Origin: Phoronis ovalis
Taxonomy: Eukaryota > Phoronida > Phoronidae
Length of the DNA stretch: 12,456 bases
Direction: 5' to 3'
Assembly: GCA_028565635.1 (NCBI GenBank)
Contig: JAOXYB010044971.1
Span: 1-12,456 of the forward strand
In this document: positions 1 through 9,500 of the stretch, one piece after another
Layout of the letters: each line of letters opens with the position of its first letter
Position numbering within the stretch: the stretch's first letter is position 1
Translations under genes and position numbers: made by a program
The notes under the pieces: model-generated
What the model was told of the DNA's origin: nothing
The model's database searches: none
The model's input: only the letters and a program-made list of their open reading frames with translations

Positions 1-173
1 TATATATAAAATATGGATTGGTGTTTTATGAAGTGTTGCATTATCTGGTACAATATGATTATTAAAATCAATACTTTATTGTATTAACTTGCTTCTGGAG
101 ATAATCATTTCATGAGGGATTCCCTGTAATATTGAATGTATACATCATAATGAGTGTCCTAATAAGGTCGAAG
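1..173. other. Left-edge AT-rich non-coding stretch
   Basis: I see no gene, RNA or repeat boundary that can be supported here. The stretch lies just past the last readable codon of the recombinase relic on the minus strand. Positions 67-81 hold a 15-mer that recurs exactly at 11227-11241, which may be chance in such AT-rich DNA. Confidence 0.5.
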
Positions 174-614
174 TTACTGTAATCTATGAAGCAAATGTCG
201 ACTTGTGGCTCTAGAACTAACTGACACCAAAGAGGTAGCATTCAAGCCAAAACTTTTGTTTAATGCTTCTGACATTTTCCACTTGATTTCTTCATTCGTG
301 TGTCTTGAGTAATGCTTATGTGATGTGTCACTTCGATGGCCATTATTTGGCAATCATTGAATTTAGCATGGTCCAGCTGAATGACACAGCTAGCCCGAAT
401 GCAGTGCTTCATGTATATTTCAGACAACCCAGCTTTTTCGCTTATGATTTTCATCATATTACCCAGAGCACTTGTTCATATAGGGCTACAGCACTATACC
501 ATATTTCATTGTCGACTGTTGTTTTAATTCTCGGTTTCTGCCAAAATGCTGCGAAGGTCGGATTTAGTTTTGAAACATATCTTTCAAACGTTTTCACTGG
601 ACATGATGGATTTC
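174..614 (-). pseudogene. Recombinase relic, exon C (catalytic HxxR...Tyr region)
   Basis: The exon begins at 614 after TTTTGTAG and reads NPSCPVKTFERYVSKLNP, then FWQKPRIKTTVDNEIWYSA. A frame change near 475 leads into TSALGNMMKIISEKAGLS and the HxxR motif HCIR (about 396-407). A second break near 340 leads into GHRSD, then HYSRHTNEEIKWKMSEALNK. The reading frame closes with TAA at 174-176. The Tyr of HYSR is the likely nucleophile by family knowledge. The bases between IMA and GHRSD look deleted. Confidence 0.8.
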
Positions 615-710
615 CTACAAAATTTAGATTTATAGGTATTTAATTATATTTCTCCTGAATTTGTCTTCTACATAAAAACTATAAAACATCTCAAGCATCT
701 TCATAATTAC

Positions 711-918
711 CTAGCACTTCATATGTTCTGCATTCTTTCGATTCTGAATCATCTTGGTGGTTTTTTGTCTATTCGTCGATAGTTTGCTTGACATATTTCA
801 ACCCAGCTGAATATATAAAAATGACGTGTTTTACAGTGAGAGCTCTCAAGCCTTCATGGCCTCCGACAAAGTTGAAGCATCAAAGTAAGGAACACCAGTT
901 GCTGTAGTTTTGCTGGGT
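711..918 (-). pseudogene. Recombinase relic, exon B (first catalytic Arg region)
   Basis: An acceptor (TAACAG, minus strand) precedes 918. The exon reads DPAKLQQLVFLTLMLQL, then CRR. After a small deletion near 860 it continues GHEGLRALTVKHV, KYVKQTIDE, a TAG stop (769-771) where relatives have Gln, and TKNHQDDSESKECRTYEV. It ends at 711 with the donor GTAATT. Joining its last base to exon C restores a Gly-Asn-Pro codon series, which supports the intron boundaries. The CRRGHEGLR segment corresponds to the region that carries the first catalytic Arg in this family. Confidence 0.8.
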
Positions 919-1047
919 CTGTTACAGCATTTTGAAAAATAGAACGTTTTAGAAATTTATGTTTTCATTAATTTTCTTTTTGAGGTAATTATTAACTGGA
1001 TGTGTACACTGACAAATGTTTGCAAACGTCTTTATTAAGTTACTTAC

Positions 1048-1482
1048 TTTAAAATAAGTATTTAGTCTTGCCAAATCTTCATCTGGTATGTCGACGTGGT
1101 TGTCTGTTGCCACCTTTCTTTTTAAATCTTTGCGCGCAGCTGGGTATACTTTATTGCTTTCAATAAACTCTTTATTGGTGACAACATTCCAACCATTACT
1201 CATTTCCACATGATGCCTTAATCCAGCTCTCAAAGCCAGAAGGGTACTTTTTGTACATTTGTCCAGTGGATGTCCTTGCTTCCAAGTAAAACTTGACAAG
1301 AATGTCATTAAGAAATTGCTTTTCCATTGTTTCGAAGTTCGTCTTCAACTGTTTTTTTTCAGCAAGATAAGCACATCTGTTGAATATTTTGTACTCTTCC
1401 TTGTGCTAGAGTCCTTATTCAAAATTAAATCAGAGATCTCAATATTTGACAAAGATGCAAACTGCGAAACAGCCTTGCTTGT
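1048..1482 (-). pseudogene. Recombinase relic, exon A (N-terminal region)
   Basis: The readable similarity starts near 1482 with a segment containing FASLSNIEISDLILNKDSS, followed by STRKSTKYSTDVL. Frame then changes at the A8 run (T1352-1359 on the plus strand) into KQLKTNFETMEKQFLND and LVKFYLEARTSTGQMYKK. It changes again at the A5 run (T1248-1252) into STLLALRAGLRHHV, which is open to the donor. The exon ends at 1048 before a consensus GTAAGT donor (1047-1042). No start codon can be assigned with confidence. Confidence 0.75.
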
Positions 1483-1888
1483 TCAGGTACCATTTTATTG
1501 TATGGTAAAAGCAACTGAGATGGAACCATCTTCGCGTAGGATATCTCATGGATTTTAGATGAAGGATTTTTCCCCGCTGCATTCACAAGGTGTACTTTTC
1601 AGTGTTAAATAGGTTTTTAGTACATATAGAGGAATTTGTGTTTCTTTATTATGTAAAACGATGTAGTCTTTTTAAGGTTAAAAGAGTCAAGGGATTAAAA
1701 ACGGCCCTTTTTCCTTTCCGCATAGCTGCATACAAAATTGCCAGTACAATATGTTAAAAAGATGCACAGCCTTGTTGCTAGAGGGTACAATATGATCCCA
1801 GCGTGTTCACTATCTCTTTCACGGACTGCCATAATATTTTGCACGGAAATACTGAAAGCTGATTGGTTAAAACCACACAAGTATGAAC
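1483..1888. other. Unassigned stretch between recombinase relic and MITE
   Basis: No gene can be supported. A minus-strand open frame at 1695-1880 has low-complexity-free composition but matches nothing I recognise. It could be part of an older dispersed repeat into which the MITE later inserted. The 3' end of this stretch (1884-1888) is the left copy of the MITE target-site duplication. Confidence 0.4.
1884..1888. repeat. Left target-site duplication of the MITE (TGAAC)
   Basis: This identical pentamer directly abuts CAGGG at the left end of the MITE and is repeated immediately after CCCTG at 2218-2222. It marks a transposition event rather than an incidental inverted repeat. Confidence 0.75.
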
Positions 1889-2217
1889 CAGGGTTCCTAC
1901 AGTCTTGAAAAGGTCTTGAATTTTAAGGGGTTTCTTGAAAAAGTCTTAAATTTGGTTCAGCCTTGAAAAGGTCTTGAATTTTGACCAAATGGCCTTGAAA
2001 GCCACTCCATAGGTCTTAAATATCAAAAACCTTTGTATCAGTATTTCAAAACCTGTAAATTGATCCTCCTATCGATTAAAGTCGTCCCATAATATTTTTA
2101 TCGCGACAAATTTTTCTGATGACTACCTACGACAAGTGCTTGAAAGTTGAAATTTTTGCCTGGAAAAGGCATTAAAAAGTGCTTGAATTTTTCACTGAAA
2201 ATCTTGTGCGAACCCTG
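1889..2217. mobile_element. hAT-like non-autonomous MITE, 329 bp
   Basis: The element starts CAGGGTTCCTACA and ends TGTGCGAACCCTG. As terminal inverted repeats these match at 11 of 13 positions, with the first 8 perfect. It is flanked by an exact 5-bp duplication, TGAAC, at 1884-1888 and 2218-2222. The interior is built from CTTGAAAAGGTCTTGAA-type repeats and has no open frame, so it would have depended on another transposase. Elements with CAGGGTTC ends and CTTGAA-rich interiors are widespread in aquatic animals and are usually placed near hAT. The 5-bp rather than 8-bp duplication makes the exact superfamily uncertain. Confidence 0.82.
1904..1982 (+). repeat. Internal direct repeat of the MITE
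   Basis: A 21-bp sequence beginning CTTGAAAAGGTCTTG occurs exactly at 1904-1924 and at 1962-1982. A looser copy (TTTCTTGAAAAAGTCTTAAA) lies between them. This repetitive interior is typical of this MITE type and may reflect subterminal binding sites, although that role is inferred. Confidence 0.7.
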
Positions 2218-2222
2218 TGAAC
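2218..2222. repeat. Right target-site duplication of the MITE (TGAAC)
   Basis: Right-hand copy of the 5-bp duplication. The agreement of both copies with the ends of the inverted repeats fixes the element's length. Confidence 0.75.
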
Positions 2223-3397
2223 TAATTTGCTATATATGAAAGAATGTGAAACATTGCAAAAAGCAGTCACAGTGTGGATACAATGTGTATATAATACAGG
2301 GTTTTTATATAATTAACAAATAAAGAAAATAACTAGTGCATGAATATAGTATATATGTAAACAAGAGCTAGTAATGTCAGTGTAAGAATTATATTTTATG
2401 TTTGTTGACAGGTATAGTGACTCCATATATGACATCTGTTCAAAAACTGTTTTATATGGCATTGCTCCATGCATAGGTTTAAATTATTTCAACTCATCCA
2501 ACAACAACAACAGTATCTATTAGACCAAAGTTTTGTAGGCTTGCCACAACATCAGGTCACATAATTAGGTGTCAGCATGACCAATTTACTCTGTTTTTTT
2601 GCTTTAATAGGGTAAATCAATCTCTCAAGAACAGTATAATGACATATAGAGCTAGAATAATAAAGATAGTTATATGTTATTGGTATTACAAATCATAATA
2701 GAAACTCATGTAATATTAGTAGAAGCTGATTACAGAATTTTTTTATGGGATTGTATTTCATTGTCTTGTGCTGTATATTCAGTGAAATATGCTTCATTGT
2801 GCATATGTGCAATACTGCACTTTAAAAATAATGCCTTTCATATTTTAGTGGATTATGGTAAATAATTGGTAAAACAAACTATTTTGCCATATTAAAATAC
2901 ATCACGGAAATGTCAAGTTTCTAACTGTGTTCGTATTGGACAAGCAGCCCTTGTAAATGTATCTGTCCTCTGATCTTATGAATAACATTTTTTCTTTGAA
3001 AGTTTAAGTTGTTGAAAATGCTTATATTCAATCTTTTATGTATGAAATTGATACTGTGTTGCAGGCTAGGTGTATTACAACACAGAATTCATCTTATGCA
3101 CACATTTTGTCCATGAAATTTATTCATGTGGAAAGCACAAAATAGCAAATGCTATATTTTTTGTATTGCTTCCTGATTTTTTTGTACTAAATTTAATACC
3201 CTTATGCATATGACGGCTATGATACTGCATGAACTATGGAAAAACATTACATTATAACGCATTTTGGAATTTATCCATAAATACATTGCAGTATCATCAG
3301 AAAAATCAGAAAGTGCACACCATTGACAGGATCTGTTTTCAGTAATATGGACCATGTGGTAGATTACAAATTTAAAGCATTCAATTTATAATTTTAG
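2223..3397. other. Non-coding stretch upstream of the first visible PLC exon
   Basis: I looked here for the missing first coding exon of the phospholipase. It would need an ATG and an end one base past a codon, followed by GTRAG. I found none that fits. The stretch is AT-rich with only short chance open frames. It is most simply intron 1, with the first exon left of the window, or contains a non-coding first exon I cannot recognise. Confidence 0.45.
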
Positions 3398-3547
3398 ACG
3401 CAGACATCCACAAGTTTTTAACTGATGGTGGTGAGTTGAGGAAGTTACGCGGTTCTTCAAAGTTATACAAAAGAAAGTTTTATGCAGATAAAGAATTTAC
3501 TCTTCTTAAATACGATGGTTCAAAGAGATTTAATCCTCACTCCATTG
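3398..3547 (+). CDS. PLC exon: PH domain, first half
   Basis: The acceptor is ATTTTAG and the donor G|GTGAGT. The exon enters with two bases of a split codon and encodes residues 1-49, starting [18 protein letters not shown]. Lys15, Arg17 and the KRK at 24-26 fall where PLC-delta1 has the Lys30, Lys32 and Arg40 that grip the inositol phosphates, so membrane recruitment by PtdIns(4,5)P2 is likely. There is one extra residue in the beta1-beta2 loop compared with rat. The preceding exon must end in phase 1 and probably supplies the G of an Asp codon. Confidence 0.93.
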
Positions 3548-6500
3548 GTGAGTAGCTCGTCATACTATTTGACAGTGATGAAAAAGTGTTCAAGGGGCAC
3601 AGTCCATTGCAATATAAAACTATTGTTTGTGTACCGTGTTGTTTCTATTTATATAACGGTTATAAGCTGTAGATGTTGTAAGTTTGTACTGAAACAGTAG
3701 AATAATTATCTACTTGTTATCTTCGTTACATTCGTTTCTGTACTAGTTAAAATGCTCTCTTTTGTTTACAGCTATAAACCTTGATGATATATCGGATGTT
3801 CGATGTGGTACCAACACCGATAGATTCAATAAAAGTCGCAACAAGTTACAGGTACGTCTACTTGAGTTGTGGATTTTTAAAAGTAGGTGATGATCTTTCC
3901 CTTTCTTAAGTATAACTCATAAAATCATCTTTCATGTATTTGCATATTAAAAGCAATAAATTTTAGTTTTTTGTAAAAGTCTGTCTTTTCTTACATTATG
4001 CTCTGTGTCACATACCTGTATTGGTCAACTATTACAGCAGTTCACATGCACTAAGAAATAGGCCAAATGTCTGTGATAAAATAATCAAATTTCATTTAGC
4101 CAGCTATTAACTGGAAATACATTTTAATTACTATAATCTTTATTTTACGTAACTTTTTTATTTTATTTTGTACTTTAAACTTAAAAATCAGAGTCTTGCA
4201 TGCAGGTATGTGTTACAATCGAGCGACAAATATATGATCACTATTCATATGGTACAAGAAGTACAATAGTTATGGAGTTGGTCTGCTCCATAAATGATCC
4301 CTAAATGTCATCAAACCAATCTATTATATTACGCATAACCAACTGCAGCTATTCATAACATATGTATTTATTTATTTTAAAATAATTGCTCTTATAGGAA
4401 GATGTTTGTTTCTCCATTGTGTGGCAACGCAAGGGTAGAAAGAGTAAAAAAAGCTTAGATCTTGTAGCCGATTCTACCATGTTGCGGGATCAATGGGTCC
4501 GGGCTTTGAAACAGCTTATGATTCAAAAGAAAGGTGCCAGTGTCAGTAAACAACATGACCAGTGAGTAAACATGTATTTGCTCCTTAAATGCATATTAAC
4601 ACTGTAGTTATACTTGTCGCTCACCCTCCATTTCTTGTTGCAGATGACAGAATTGATATGTCTTGTTTTTGTATTTTAAGCATATTTTATTGTAGTGCGT
4701 ATTTAATAATCAAAATTATATTTGTACAAACTACTGTAACATTCTCTTGCACTTAAAGGTTGTATGTTAGTCAACTTTAAACCACATCTGTTTCTATTAT
4801 CGATCATAGCTATCTGAACTGATTATTAAAAATTAATATATTTGTAGCATGCTTGTCTTGTTATACACCTTTTACATAATTAAATTATGCTGAATTAACA
4901 TGATATGTTAAGTGGTAATTATTACATAATTCATAGTACAGTAAGGTGAACCTAAATTTTATGAAAATATCAAAAAATGTACAGTTTGAAACTGATGCAG
5001 TTGCAAAATAATGAAAGTTACATTAACCTTAAGATCCTTGATTTAGTGTTCCTGCTTTATATATATTATATGTTTATATCTTTTGCTAGATGGGTGAAAA
5101 GTGTTTTTATCACAGCTGACAAGAATAAGGATAGATTCCTCAGCTTTGATGAAATCTTGAAGCTATTGAAGAATCTCAACGTACCTATTGACAAGGAAGC
5201 AGCTCTAAAGCTTTTTCAGGTACGTATCAGAATAAAAGGATGGTTGGATTGATAAAAACCTGCATTTAAATCCTTTTAAGGCTTTTTGTTCCTGTCTTAG
5301 TGCTACTAATGCAATTATAGTAAACCAAAAAGATTTTCATTGATTTTTTTCTTGTAATAAAAAAATTGTTGCATGCCGCAACAGGAAGTTTAAAACAATT
5401 TTTGATTTGTTGTTGGAGAAAGTCAATAAAAATTATAGTTATTGCATTCAGGATGTGTTTCTGTTGAAGATACAAATGAGTTCTTCATCGTTTACAGATA
5501 ATAACTATAATGTAAGAAGTTCAAATAATGTGAAAATTAAAGAAAAACTGCAATGTTACAGTATTCCTATTTATTCTTGCAGAAGTGGAACTTTGAATTG
5601 TATTTGAATTTGTTAAGTGCAAACTCTCAAACCCAATTAGTAGGTCACAATTGACTGCCTGCATGCAGTTACTGTTTGCAAACCTAAACATTCCCAATAT
5701 GCTGTGTTTTGTGAATGAACAATGAAGCAGTTCTCTGCATGCTCAGACAGCGCATGCCGGAAATGATTGACTTTAAGACAAGTGGCTCCACCAAGTGCAT
5801 GCAAGCACTAGTGGGAAATGTAGTTTATTTTCATACTGAAAATATTTACGGTTTCTGTAGCCCAAATGTTCATTTTCCAAAAATGTCAATAAATTTCCCT
5901 GTTATGATATGCTTAGTTTATGTACAGCAGCGAAGAAAGGTTTGCTATAAATCACTCATTGTAGATTTGCTGATCTATAAAATGTTATTTCTTTGCAGGC
6001 TGCTGACACTGACAAATCAAAAACATCAAGAGGCGGAGATGCTCTTGATATTGATGAATTTCTAAAATTTTATGAAATGTTAGCCAAAAGACCAGAATAT
6101 GAAGAATTAGTGAAAAAGTAAGGACCTCACAATAATATACATCTGCTGGGGCCTTTAACTTCTGTTTTGGAGCAGTTGATGCATTACTAACATATTCTTG
6201 TATTTTTATACTGAAATCAGGCATAAACATAATGCATTATTTTTGGATGCTTACTGTACACGTGTCCTTTTGTTCCCTATTGTGTTTTATCAACTTTCCA
6301 CATGCTTTACAAAATGTGTTAAACCAGAATTATTCAGAATATGAAAGCTTGACTTTACTGCTGGCTGACCAATTATAGATTTTATGTTAATATTTTGCAA
6401 CACCATAGAGTAAGCATTTTGTCCATGATTACTTTATATCAGCCCATGATTACTTTATATCAGCCCATGATCACTTTATATCAGCCCATGATTACTTTAT

Positions 6501-9500
6501 ATCAGCCCATGATTACTTTATATCAGCCCATGATTACTTTATGTCATAGTGCATTTGTCTACCTAAAAAAACAGGCATCAGAAAAGGAAAACTGTTGATA
6601 CATAAAATATCCCAGATAACTAAATATTAAACTTATCTCCATTCAAACAAAAAGTGAATTTTTCGCAAATGCTTGAAGATAAATGCTGAATATAGCAGAT
6701 GATATTCAATCTTTGTAGCCTTGTATGCTTATGTGATGTACTATTATATATCAGGTATGGAGGTGATGATGATACAGTTTTGTAGCCTTTTATTTGTACG
6801 TGATGTTTTGTATTACATCAGGTGTGAAGGTGATGGTTATATTCAGTTTTATAGCCTTGTATTCTTATGTGATGTTTTGTATATCATCAGGTATGGAGGA
6901 GATGATGATTTATATCTTACTGCTGAAGAGTTACGCAATTTCTTGAAGAAGGAACAACATGCATTGGATGTCACACTGTCATACTGCAAAGAAGTTATAA
7001 TGAAATACGAACCATGCCCAAACACAAAACAAAGTGGCCTGATGGGTATTGATGGTAGGACTGACGTTTTATTAGATCTTTTCATAATATTACCTTCTTA
7101 ACCTGTAACTACCAGCACTTACTACTGTATGCAAATTATTAATTTAGAATCCTTTTTTTGTTTAAATGTGTTATATTCAAGTTTTTTTCAGTCAAGCAGT
7201 AAATAAATAATGTCAAATTGAGTTTATGTATTTTTTGTTACCCCTATTGAAGATGGTCATGACATAAATACTTGCTGAAGGAAGAATATTTAACAGCCAG
7301 CTTTTGTTATTCATAAAAATAACTGAAAGTAGCTTTAAACAATATTATCATTGTTTTTGGTATTTTTCTGATATAAGAAGAAATCCCTGCTTTTCAAAAT
7401 TGTGCTGGAGTTTGGTCAACCCCATGCTAAGTCCTCTCCTGGGTACTATTGTTGTTATTTCTCAGGGTTTTTTTTGCCAGTGTTTTCAAAGCCTGTCCAT
7501 AATTGTAGGGTTTCGAATCTTCATGGAGTCTGAGGAAATGAATATATTCAGCCACAGCCATCATGAAGTGTATCAAGATATGACTCAGCCACTATCTCAC
7601 TACTACATCAACTCTTCTCATAACACGTATGTATTAAGAAGAAAGTCAATTAACAGTTACATTCATGTTTTATTGATAGACTAATATTAGAAACTGTTAA
7701 AATGTTCTAATATCTAATGTTATATTGTTCTGCATTAGGTAAATGCTGCCAAATTTAATTTATCTATTTTTTTAAATCCATACATGTAACAATATATCTA
7801 AGACTGACAATCTCATTAAGTGTTAGATCTTTATAAATTGATAAAAGATATATGGACTATATAAGAGTTGTATTTGTAAGAGTTTGCTTCTTGTATTTTG
7901 TGGCTTGCAACTACAGGTGAGGTCACTGAAAACTGTTAATTAAGCAAGATGAATTCACATATCAAACATTCTCCTATGCATCTCCATGCCATATGTAGTA
8001 TATAATCTTTTCATAAGTAGCTTTATATAGCTCTTTATTAGCACAGCAGGCAGTAACATAGTGATCATAAAATTGCTTGATGTCTTGCAGATATTTGACC
8101 AAGGATCAATTAAAAGGTCCTAGCAGTGTGGAAGGATATGTAAATGCTTTGAAGAAAGGATGTCGTTGTGTTGAAAGTAAGTGTACCAAGCAACCGTGAT
8201 ACTTTCACAAGGAAGTTTTGATCAAATTATTGTACAAGCATTTGAGCACTACATTTTTTAATGCATGTTTCGCATCCATACTACGTATGTTATTGTGAAA
8301 TGTTTTCTCTTGTCCAGATAATGAAGCTGAACCGTTTTTGTCTGGTTGATATCTTCCAGAATGTTAAGTTTAATTTTGTACTTTGACATATTTTTTTTTT
8401 TTTTTTAATCAGTTTTATTCTTTTACATTGAGGAATAACTTAAACACTAGCATCATTTGTATTTGCTTATCTCAGTACTGGAGTACAAAAATAGCTTTCA
8501 CCCTAAAAAATGATATGCTCTTTTAGTGGATTGTTGGGATGGCTCTGACAATGAACCCATTATCTACCATGGTCATACTCTAACTTCTAAAATCAAGGTC
8601 AAGGATGTTTTGGATGCTGTGAAACAATTTGCATTTGAAGCCTCAGAGTAAGTATATGACAATACATGCTAATGTATGATTGTATATAATGTATGCGAAT
8701 ACAGTGGCTGTAGTCAAAACACAGGCCATTTTAATCTTGTATGTATTTGCAAAGACATTATTATGGTTCTTTGTTAATTTTGGGTTATGGGCAATAACTT
8801 TGTTTTCTAAATTGCAAATTTTTCTTGTCATAAAAGTTACTTAATATGTTTATCATTTAATCTATTCTTTCAGATACCCGGTTATACTATCTATTGAAAA
8901 CCATTTGTCAATTGAGCAACAGAAAGTGATGGCAAAATACTTCAAGCTTATTCTCGGAGGTAAGTATTATATTTGATGGGTGTTATGGGTATTGAGAATG
9001 AATGATTTGCCCTAAAATCCTTCTTGTTTAGCTTACGAAGAAAATGTATGCAATGAAATCACTTTGGGCACTCTGTGTCTCCACTGCATAGAAAGTATCT
9101 GAAATATGCATATCTTGTTACTTTCTTCAAACTACTGAGAGGGGTAACACTATATTTGTGTGGCAGCAAGCCAAAACTAGGTCGTTATGAAGTACGTGTA
9201 AGACCTCGGCAAGAAACCCTTGCTTTCTCCTTCATGTAGTTAACAGTTAATTAACCTCATTTACGATGTTTTACAGACATGCTTTTCTCTGATCCTGTTC
9301 CCAGTGATTTGAAGGTGCTACCTTCCCCTGAAAAACTCAAAGGCAAAATTCTGATCAAGGTAAGTCAACAGGTGAAATGATAAATGTGTTAAACACTTGG
9401 AACCACTCTATGTTTCCATGAATTACATTGTTACAGTACTGTATGTCCAAATTTATTTTTGTGCTTGAGTTAATTTTCTTAAAATAGTTTCACTGCGAAA

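Larger units (their letters stand above)
174..1482 (-). pseudogene. Decayed Crypton/DUF3504-type tyrosine recombinase, three exons
   Basis: Reading the minus strand and allowing frame changes, this stretch carries a nearly full-length tyrosine-recombinase-like protein of the kind found in Crypton DNA transposons and their domesticated relatives (KIAA1958, QRICH1, ZMYM family). I recognised it by family memory, not by a search. In order there is an N-terminal SAM-like DNA-binding part with STRKSTKYSTDVL and STLLALRAGLRHHV, a middle part with DPAKLQQLVFLTLMLQL and GHEGLRALTVKHV, and a catalytic C-terminus with NPSCPVKTFERYVSKLNP, KAGLSEIYMKHCIRAS and HYSRHTNEEI. The HxxR motif (HCIR), a GH motif and a candidate nucleophilic Tyr survive. 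The copy is dead: frame breaks lie near 1350, 1250, 860, 475 and 340, there is a stop at 769-771, and one base is missing at an exon junction. Two GT-AG introns (919-1047 and 615-710) remain visible, so it was not retrocopied. It lies antisense, upstream of or within the first intron of the phospholipase gene. Confidence 0.85.

Noticed and set aside
67-81. 15-mer shared exactly with 11227-11241 as a possible dispersed repeat
   Set aside because: Similarity does not extend convincingly beyond the 15 bases; in AT-rich DNA this may be chance.
305-643. 112-codon plus-strand open frame
   Set aside because: It is the complement of recombinase relic exon C; the minus strand has the recognisable motifs.
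812-884. TATATAAAA box followed by ATG (856) and a GTAAGG donor (885), resembling a first PLC exon coding MASDKVEAS
   Set aside because: The exon would end in phase 2 but the next PLC exon needs phase 1. The same DNA is better explained on the opposite strand as exon B of the recombinase relic (GHEGLRAL region).
1259-1558. 99-codon plus-strand open frame
   Set aside because: Antisense to relic exon A, with no recognisable domain.
2674-2865. 63-codon plus-strand open frame in AT-rich DNA
   Set aside because: Hydrophobic low-information product, no splice context or family similarity; expected by chance.
5582-5610. Strong acceptor (TTCTTGCAG) suggesting an extra exon between the EF-hand exons
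   Set aside because: No GTRAG donor follows in a usable phase, and the protein alignment has no gap there.
6425-6544. CRISPR-like array
   Set aside because: The 21-bp units are directly adjacent with no spacers, in a eukaryotic intron.
7466-7508. Alternative acceptor TTTCTCAG upstream of the His-Asn exon
   Set aside because: It adds 43 nt and shifts frame; the acceptor at 7508 keeps the family alignment.
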